NCBI GenBank assembly: GCA_020912385.1
Contig: CP087210.1
Coordinates: 2,480,001 to 2,544,000, forward strand
From: Neofusicoccum parvum
Lineage: Eukaryota > Ascomycota > Dothideomycetes > Botryosphaeriales > Botryosphaeriaceae
Direction: 5' to 3'
DNA length: 64,000 nt
Shown here: in pieces, positions 56,642 to 64,000 of the stretch
Layout of the letters: each line of letters begins with the position of its first letter
Numbering within the stretch: position 1 is the stretch's first letter
The notes under the pieces: generated by a model
Told to the model about the DNA's origin: nothing
The model's input: only the letters and a program-made list of their open reading frames with translations
The model's database searches: none
Translations under genes and position numbers: made by a program

Positions 56642-58758
56642 CTAACCCATGGTATTCCTCTTTTGCGCCTCTTCAACCGCATCGTCCCAATTAGCCTTGG
56701 AAATGAAAATTGCTTCAACAGCAGCAACGATGCCGAGCGCAAGCGCGGGTCCCTATATATCTTTGTTAGTACCTGAACACCGAGCTCACTGTTGGGATCA
56801 GGATGACTTACAGCCCACAAACCATACAGGCCCCAACCCAAGCCGAACCCCGTGCCAAAGCTGATGGGTAAGCCGATGGCGTAGTAAGAAATAAGGTTAA
56901 CATATCCGCCAACCTCCTGCCGCCCGATGCCGCGCAGGATGCCGCCACAGCAAGCCGCCAGTGCGTCGAACAACTGAAATGCGGCGCACAGCGGCAGCAC
57001 GCCCGCCACCACATCTATGACATCCTGATCGTTGGTAAAGAGCTGGGGGATGTAGTTGCGCAGCGAGCTCAGCAGTGTTACGTTCAGGATGCCGATGGCG
57101 AAGCTCGCCACGAACGCGACTCTGGCAGCCGTCTTTGCCGCGTCGGAGAGGGTGGCGCCGATCAGGTTCGCGATGCGCGTGCTTGCGGCAATGGACACCG
57201 GGAAGGGGATCTGGTAGGTGATTGCGGTGAGGGTGCTCAGGACGCTCTGCGCGGCGAGGTGAGTGGTCGAGATCCAAGACGCGGAGAGCGTGAGGATCTC
57301 GAAGGCAAGGAACTCGGCGAGGACCATGATGAGACCGGGGATCGCGAGACGAATCATGGGACCCCAGTTCTTGAGGGCAAGGCGCGAGAAGCCGCCCCAG
57401 CATTGCATGCCGTCGACATAGCGCACGTAGAGGAAGAGTAAAAGAGGCAGGAGGTTCTCGGTCACCGAGACGGCGATGGGTGCACCAACGAAACCCCACT
57501 CGAATTTCTGATTGCAGGAGTCAGTAAGGCTGGCTTGTTTGGCGATTGGCTTCCAGGAACTTACCCATACGAACAGCCAGTTCATGAATGCATTCAGCGG
57601 TGCACAGATTATCAGCACGTAGAAGGTTGCCGAGAACAGGCCTTGCGCCTGGACGAACCTCTTGCCACTCTCAAAGGCAGCATATCCGGGAGCGCCAGCA
57701 ATCAGAACCTTCAGGTAGAGCCCTGCCAACTTCGCAGTCTCCTTCTCAGGTACAATAGCCTCAAGGATCTGCGTGCCAAAGAACCAGATGAAAGCAATTG
57801 GAACGGTGATGCTCCAGAGAAAGTACACCATGCGCTGGAGCTGCAGACCAACTAGTGTCTTGTGTCCCGACCCGTAAGCCTGCGCGCAAAGCGTGTCCAG
57901 GCTGGTTGCCAGCCCCTGGTACACAGAGTACCCGGTGATAGTGGCGGTCATGCTAGCCAAACTGACAGCGCCTAGTTCCACCTTGCCGATGTGGCCAACA
58001 GTGAAGATGCTTGCAACGGTCAGAGAGTACTGCAACAGAAACGTGAGGATCAGCGAAGGCGAGTATTTCGCCAGCACTTTGGTCTCTCGCTGCCATGTTG
58101 TCTGGATCATCCCGGCCGTGACCGCTTCCTCCCACTTCTGGTTGATGTTCTCCGGCGTGTCCAGGCCGCCGTACGGCTTCGAAGGGTCCGCAGGCCTTGT
58201 GCTCCCCAGCAGCGCAGTGCGCTCCGACAGGTCGGACACGCCATTGTCACCGTTGTCGTCCACCACTGCCGCCTCCTCGTCCATGCTCCGGCGCAACCGG
58301 GGAATGGAGAGGCGTGCGCTCAGGCTCTTGAAGGAGGCCTGGCCGCCACTGGAGCGCCGGCGCGGGTGCTTCGGCGGGAGGAAATTGTTATCGCGCAGGA
58401 GACTGCGCTCGTCGTTGCGCGCCTCGTCGCGCTCGCGCTTGGTTAGATAGCTGTGATCGGGGACGGGGATATTCTGGACAACGGTCGCGCGAGGACCGGC
58501 CGCGATGTAGCTGGGGCGCCGATAGCCGTCGGCGAGCGTGTACCCGGAGGACCTGATCGCCCAGCCGGATTCGTCGTCGTCGTCGTCGTCATCCTGGGCG
58601 GCGGAGGCTTGCTCTGCTTCGTCTTCGATGTCGCGCGCAATCGCGGCTTCGGCGATTGGCGAAGAGGCGTTGAAGGAGCTCAGATGCGATCTGAAAGACG
58701 TCCCGAACAGGCGCGCGGACTGGTCGGCGGCGGACGAAGGCGCAGTGTAGGGACCCAT
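56642..58758 (-). CDS. MATE-family multidrug/toxin extrusion transporter
   Basis: Exons 58758-57565, 57507-56812 and 56752-56642, giving 666 residues. The ~225-residue N-terminus is cytosolic and Ser/Arg/Asp-rich with a run of seven Asp. Two MatE halves with ~12 membrane segments follow; recognisable pieces are GHIGKVELGAVSLASMTATI, ATSLDTLCAQAYGSGHKTLV, IPGLIMVLAEFLAFEILTL and AASTRIANLIGATLSDAA. Both introns (57 and 59 nt) contain no in-frame stop until after the boundary, so unspliced reading looks deceptively complete. Splicing the second restores the C-terminus WAGPALALGIVAAVEAIFIS and ends KRNTMG-stop at 56642. The protein probably exports organic cations by H+ or Na+ antiport at plasma or vacuolar membrane; substrate unknown. 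Confidence 0.93.
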
Positions 58759-59870
58759 GGTGGCTCGAGCTGGACAGCGGCAGCTATGGGCGCGGCGGGG
58801 GAGGAGCAGGCGGGCGGGCGCAATTTATGGGGACGAACGGGTCAGACCATGGGGGAAAAAGATCCGAGGGCGCATTGAGAGGCGATATGACGGCGGGCAT
58901 CTTGTTATCGTGCCGAGTCAGTAGTGCTGCGTGTGGTGACTGGACCGCGGGGGCGGCGGCGGCGTGCGGCGTGCGGCGCGACCGATAAACGATGTCGCCA
59001 GGCGCCAAGCGGAAACATGGCCCGCTGCCGGCCGTGTGACCTTTTCGGTATGTCGATGCGGTAGTGCACGCAACCACCGCGCTCCCTGTGCCGTGCGCGG
59101 TGCGAAATTTTCTCCCGCTGCTTCCTCGAGGAGCTGGCCGGCGCGAGCGGTTGACTGCTTCTTGCTCTTGACTCAATCACACCCTGCATTGGCGATCAGA
59201 TCGCGAGCACTGTCGTTGTATTCCATGCGGGCGATCACCGCGCTAGGCCTATCTGAACCGCCCGCCCATTGGACGAGCCTGCCCCCGGCCTGACGTAGGG
59301 CGTCCCTAGTGATGACAGCTCAAAACTTCGCATTGGATTGCCGTTAGGAGATCTCCACGGACCCCATGCGCGGAAACCGCGGGAACCGTGTTGCAGTGGT
59401 GCTGCAGCCAGCCAATGGCGCCAATTGCTCTCTACAACCTCAGCCGACAGGCACGCTGGCGTGGGGAGTTGAAGCATGCATCCCGACGGCTTTGGACTTT
59501 CATAAAAAAAACTTCTCCAGCCGGACAGATGCCTCAACTCCCCACGGCCAAACCAAATTGTCCTGTCCAGATGCCATGTTTTCTTCGCGCTAGTCTTCGG
59601 CTGCAGTAGCCCGCTGTAGGCTTCCCCATGTTGTCCCACGTAGTATTGCGCCTGCTCTCCATCCATCGTGCTTATCGAGAAGACGATTGGAGGAACCGCT
59701 CGCAGCTGTTTGCGTATCGGATGCAACCCTGCCATCGTAGCCATAGCGCCAAACAGGAGCCTCCGCTACCTGAAGTTCCCTGTCCATATGATCCTCGAGT
59801 GTGCACGTCCAATGTCCAGTATACACCGTCTCTAGAGCTATAAGCTGCTTTAGCCAGAGTACCACGCAGC
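58759..59870. other. Intergenic region with one MITE-like element
   Basis: Upstream of the MATE gene and downstream of RIO2. GC-rich near 58900-58990. The element at 59459-59548 is the only structure recognised. Confidence 0.5.
59459..59548. mobile_element. MITE-like element, best intergenic copy
   Basis: About 90 bp. The left end is GCGTGGGGAGTTGAAGCATG, the right end GATGCCTCAACTCCCCACGG; arms match over the outer ~17 bp with one mismatch. The middle contains CTTTGG and an A-run. Confidence 0.82.
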
Positions 59871-61236
59871 TCATATCGCCCATCCCGAAGCCTTCTTTGC
59901 AGATGACCGCGATTTCGAAAGCGCCTGCTTTGTGGGCAGCTGGATGTCATCGTGTGTGATCTCCGGGGTATCGTCGTTGATCTGGAGCACAGTCATGCCG
60001 TCATGGAGGTTGTGGTCTGCCTTCTCGTGGCCGTCGAGGTCTCCGGACTTCTTTTCACTTGCTTCCAGGTCTCCTTGTTCACCCTCTCCATAATCGTCTT
60101 CATCTTCAGAACCCTCGCCTTCTTGCTCGGTTCCACCGTCACCGTCAACACCAACTTCCCGCATGTAAACTTCGAGTTCCCTAGCCATCTTCTTGCTGAA
60201 ACCCGAGGCCTCAACCTCAATGTCTAACCTCTTGGCTCCCGCTGCCTCTCCAACGGTTTTAGTGGCATCCTTAAAGAAGGGCCCCGGCTCATCGCTAGTG
60301 AAGTGGAATCGGCGTTCGAAAAAGCGTTTGATGCAGTTAACATCCCTGTCAAAGTAATACTCCGCATTCGCGTGATCTATTGACACCATCTGAGGAAAGT
60401 CAATTAATACGGGCTTGAGTATGATCTCGGGTGGTGCATCAGGTTCCTCGGAGCTAGAAGGTTCGGCCTTCTCCTCAACCAAGATGTTGAATTCGTTGAA
60501 GTCTCCATGAATAAGACCAAACTTTGCCAAGCGTACGATGATGGCGAGGAGCTCTGCATAGAGCTTCTGCGGGTTCGGAACACTAGATATGGTCCTCAAT
60601 GGGAATGCATCCACCAGGCTCATGACGATCGTGTGTCTGTTCTGCGCAATGGGCTCTGGCACGATGAAATCGTTCTCTCTGAGAGCCTTCATGAACGCAA
60701 ATTCCTTCATAGCTGCCAAGCGCGACATGTACATCCAGGAGCCGGAAGATCGGTTGCGCAGATAGTCGCGGTTGGCCTTCACGGAGCGGAAAGATATACG
60801 GCCCAGCCGGTGGATTTTGAGGACTCTCTGCACGCCACTCGGCGATGCAACAACGATGATGTCGGACTCCTTGCCGACACCGATTTGGTTCCCCACGCTG
60901 AAAATGTTGTTCTGCTTGCTGTGTGTGTTCATGGCGAGGTAGTCGAGTCCGCCGTAGGTCAAGCGGTATCCGTCGTATTTTGCGTTTTTGACCTTGCCGA
61001 TGAGGCCGACTTTTGCGAGATTCGAGATGAACCGGTGCACACCGCCGCGCTGGCCAGAAATGCTTGCGATCAAGGGGGTTGGGACGACTTCGTGGTTCCT
61101 GCTACCCATTTCCACCTGCGCGCTCATCAGCCGTCAGTCGCAAAGGCCGTCGGCGGGGCATGCGCATGCTTACGGCGGTGAGAACACGCCAGTCATCCTG
61201 GGTGAGGTATCGTATGGCCTTGGTATCGAGCTTCAT
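59871..61236 (-). CDS. RIO2: Atypical serine kinase/ATPase RIO2
   Basis: 40S ribosome-maturation factor acting on cytoplasmic pre-40S particles. Exons 61236-61174 and 61115-59871 with a 58-nt intron give 435 residues. N-terminal winged helix (~1-90) begins MKLDTKAIRYLTQDDWRVLT; the join gives LTA-VEMGSRNHEVVP. The RIO kinase domain has the P-loop GVGKESDI (~100-107), the ATP-binding Lys in VLKIHRLGR (~121), the catalytic loop IHGDFNEFN (~223-231) and the metal-binding LIDFPQMVS (~258-266). All key residues are present. The C-terminal ~100 residues are acidic and Gly/Glu-rich. Divergent from RPN1 over 334 bp. Confidence 0.95.
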
Positions 61237-61570
61237 GGCGGCAAACGTCTGAGAAAGGTGCGGCGGCCAGTTCCGTTGATTCACGCAAAAACAGTGCGGG
61301 CGGCGGGCGGTGTTGCATCACTTTTTAGAGTTGGGCTAGCGGCTAAAGCTCGGAGCGCGTCTCTGGCAGGTGCGATGAGCTTCCAGCGCGCCTCAAGCAC
61401 CAGCTCCGGCACCTCAGCAACACCAACACCCTCTCCCCAACCACCCCCATCCGCTGTCTTAGTCTCCTGCCCCGCCCATCCGCAGTCCTCCGCCTCCGCC
61501 ATCCACCGCACCTGCTGCGCGACGCCAACCCGCCGCTCCGCCTTCCGCTGCTCACTAATCCTCCTCCGAG
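61237..61570. promoter_or_regulatory. Bidirectional promoter between RIO2 and RPN1
   Basis: 334 bp between divergent start codons. GGCGGCAAA adjacent to the RIO2 start differs by one base from the yeast proteasome element GGTGGCAAA, but its distance from RPN1 and its placement next to RIO2's ATG make this weak. Confidence 0.5.
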
Positions 61571-64000
61571 ATGGCGAACGAGGACGACAAGAAGCCCACC
61601 GCCGCCGACAAGGGCAAGGCCAAAGCCGTGGAGGAGACGCCCAAGGAGCCTAAGAAGGACAAGGATGGCAACCCCATCAAGGAAGATGAGAAGCTGCTGC
61701 CCGCAGGTCGGTCTTCAGCCTCCGCACCGTGTCGCCGCGTCATGTATCGGACCTACTGACATGCCCACAGAGGAGCTGAGCGAGGAAGACCAGCAGCTCA
61801 AGAGTGAGCTGGACATGCTCGTTGAGCGGATACAGGTGTGCTCAAGCTCTTCCCGCGTGCGGGTGATGGGAACTGACATTTGTTTGACAGGAATCCGACA
61901 GCAGCCTGTACACGCCGGCGCTAGAAGCTATCAAGAACTTCATCAAGACCTCAACCTCGTCCATGACGGCGGTGCCCAAGCCGCTCAAGTTCCTCCGCCC
62001 GCACTACGAGTCGCTTGAGAAGACTTACGAATCATGGCCCGAGGGCGAGAACAAGGTACGCAGCCGTCCGGCGGCTTTCGAAGATAGGATACTGACTGTT
62101 GTTGCAGCAATCATTAGCAGACATGCTTTCAGTGCTTGGCATGACCTACTCGGACGAGAACCGACGTGACACGCTCAAGTACCGCCTGCTTTCGCCGTCG
62201 AAGGATCTCGGTTCATGGGGACACGAGTACATGCGCCACCTTGCTCTGGAGATCGGACAGGAGTTCCAGGACCGCCTTAACGACGACAAGCCCGCAGACG
62301 AGCTCGTTGATCTTGGCCTGAACCTCGTTCCCTTCTTCCTGAAGCACAACGCTGAAGCCGACGCTGTTGATATCCTCAGCGAGCTTGAGATGATTGAGTC
62401 CATCGACCAGTATCTTGATGAGGACACCTTCTCGAGAGTGGCGTTGTACATGGCTAGGTATGGCCATCCACCTAGTATTTCGCCGCTGATTTCCAGTACT
62501 GACATTGCTTAGCATGGTTCCGCTCCTCACCTACCCCGATAACGACCGCTTCCTCCGCACCGCCTACAAGATCTACCGCAACTACAAGCAGTTCACCCAG
62601 GCAATGGTGATAGCTATCCGTTTGAACGACAAGGAACTGATCCAGGACGCTCTCAACGCTACCGAAGACAAGTCTATCAAGAAACAGATGGGCTTCCTCA
62701 TCGCTCGCCAGCGGATAGTCCTTGACCTGCCGGATGAAGAGGAGGATGGCGAGTTGGCCGAGTGTCTTAACAATACTAGGCTCGCCGACCAATTCAAGGT
62801 TCTCGCCAAGGAGCTCAACATCTTGGACCCGAAGACGCCTGATGACATCTACAAGACCCACCTTGAGAGCAGCCGGACAGCAGGTCTCACCAACACCGAC
62901 TCCGCCAGGCACAACCTCGCTAGCGCTTTCGTTAACGCTTTCGTTAACGCGGGCTTCGGTAACGACAAGATGATGCTGGTCGATGAGGACAAGAACAGCT
63001 GGGTGTGGAGAACTAAGGATGAGGGCATGTTGTCGACGGCAGCGTCTTTGGGTCTGCTCATGCAGTGGGACACCGAGGGAGGCCTGGACAAGATCGACCG
63101 CTACACCTACCTGGAGGAGGACCAGATCAAGGCTGGTGCCATGCTTGCCAGCGGTATCGTCAACTCAGGTGTCAGGAGTGATGCCGATCCAGCCATGGCT
63201 CTTCTTGGAGACGCTGACAACTTGGAGAGCAAGAGCGTGCCGATCCGTGTTGCCTCGATCATGGGACTGGGCCTGGCATACGCGGGATCCAACAAGGAGG
63301 AGCTTCTCGAGCTCCTTCTGCCTATTGTCAGCGATACTTCGTTGGACATGAAGCTTTCAGCCATGGCTGCTCTGTCTCTCGGCTTGATCTTTGTTGGTTC
63401 AGCCCAGAGCGATGTCAGCGAGGCCATCATCCAGACTTTCCTTGATGAGGACCGGACGAAACAGCTCAAGGACAAGTGGACACGGTTCATGGCTCTCGGT
63501 CTGGCTTTGCTTTTCTTCGGTCAGCAGGAGGAAGTTGACGTCATCCTGGAGACGCTGAAGGCAATCGACCACCCCATGTCCAAGCCAACTTCAGTTCTTG
63601 CGGAAGTCTGCGCTTGGGCAGGAACTGGCGCTGTGCTGAAGATTCAACAATTGCTCCACATCTGCAACGAGCACATTGAGGAGGAGAATGAGGACAAGAA
63701 GGGCGATGAGCTGCTACAGGCGTATGCTGTTATTGGTATTAGCTTGGTGGCCATGGGCGAAGAAGTCGGCCAAGATATGGTGCTCCGTACTTTCGGCCAC
63801 CTGATGCACTACGGCGAGACCAACATTCGGAAGGCTGTTCCTCTAGCTTTGGGTCTTATCAGCCCAAGCAACCCTCAGATGAAGGTCTATGACACCCTGT
63901 CGAGATATAGTCACGACAACGACAACGATGTCGCGATCAACGCCATTTTCGCCATGGGCCTCGTTGGCGCAGGGACTAACAACGCACGTCTGGCACAGCT
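61571..64000 (+). CDS. RPN1: 26S proteasome regulatory subunit Rpn1 (5' part; cut by window end)
   Basis: Non-ATPase base subunit that receives ubiquitin-like shuttle factors and Ubp6. Exons 61571-61706, 61771-61835, 61891-62055, 62108-62457 and 62513 to beyond 64000. About 735 residues are present of a usual ~900. Acidic/Lys-rich N-terminus ([18 protein letters not shown]), then [59 protein letters not shown] and [18 protein letters not shown]. Proteasome/cyclosome repeats follow, such as [39 protein letters not shown] and [20 protein letters not shown]. Four introns of 52-64 nt have consensus ends and keep frame. The reading frame is open at the window edge. Confidence 0.96.

Noticed and set aside
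61228..61250. GGCGGCAAA as a proteasome-associated control element for RPN1
   Set aside because: One mismatch from the yeast element, located at the RIO2 start and far from RPN1; I have no evidence it works in this lineage.

Overview
This window is nuclear DNA from a filamentous ascomycete (Pezizomycotina, probably a Dothideomycete). The evidence is the set of short GT-AG introns (mostly 45-90 nt, with CTAAC/CTGAC-like branch sites), the tight packing of single-copy eukaryotic genes on both strands, and the presence of fungal-specific families (Dcw1/Dfg5 GH76, DUF3112, Yvc1-type TRP channel, 2EXR/F-box-like protein). There is no bacterial or viral content, and I found no rRNA, tRNA or CRISPR array.

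Layout. 0-9 kb: MOZART1 (three exons), a 2EXR/F-box-like protein, and a very large disordered conserved protein. 9.5-11.4 kb: a head-to-head pair of mitochondrial OXPHOS genes (ATP synthase subunit f and complex I NDUFS4). 12.4-18.7 kb: an Arc1-like tRNA-binding cofactor, UDP-galactose 4-epimerase and a SUN-domain inner nuclear membrane protein. 19.3-23.7 kb: an unknown coiled-coil protein, the proteasome regulator PI31, and the RNase P/MRP subunit POP5. 23.7-32.05 kb: an 8.35-kb stretch without a supportable gene, holding a possible degraded coding relic and a GC-rich core. 32-41.7 kb: a C2H2 transcription factor, a 17-exon Yvc1-type cation channel, and a 924-aa orphan protein. 43-49.9 kb: a DUF3112 membrane protein, exosome subunit MTR3 and an EamA/TMEM42-like transporter. 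52-64 kb: a GPI-anchored GH76 mannosidase, a tandem Myb/SANT-like protein, a MATE transporter, RIO2 kinase, and proteasome subunit RPN1 (cut by the window end).

Most genes are housekeeping and functionally unrelated. Several neighbours are arranged head to head over 285-435 bp (ATP17/NDUFS4, PI31/POP5, YVC1/orphan, RIO2/RPN1), so shared promoters are likely. Many coding models below were assembled by joining exons whose boundaries keep the frame and restore known family sequence; several exons are only 15-28 nt.

The most unusual content is repetitive. A family of about 80-90-bp elements with roughly 25-30-bp imperfect terminal inverted repeats (core GGCAGTTGAAGCATTC ... ATCCGGATG) occurs at least nine times, and four copies lie inside introns of four different genes, where they account for much of those introns' unusual length. 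A second repeat of about 164 bp occurs twice, each time just upstream of a gene start, and its two copies differ in a way partly consistent with RIP. Neither is explained by the coding annotation.
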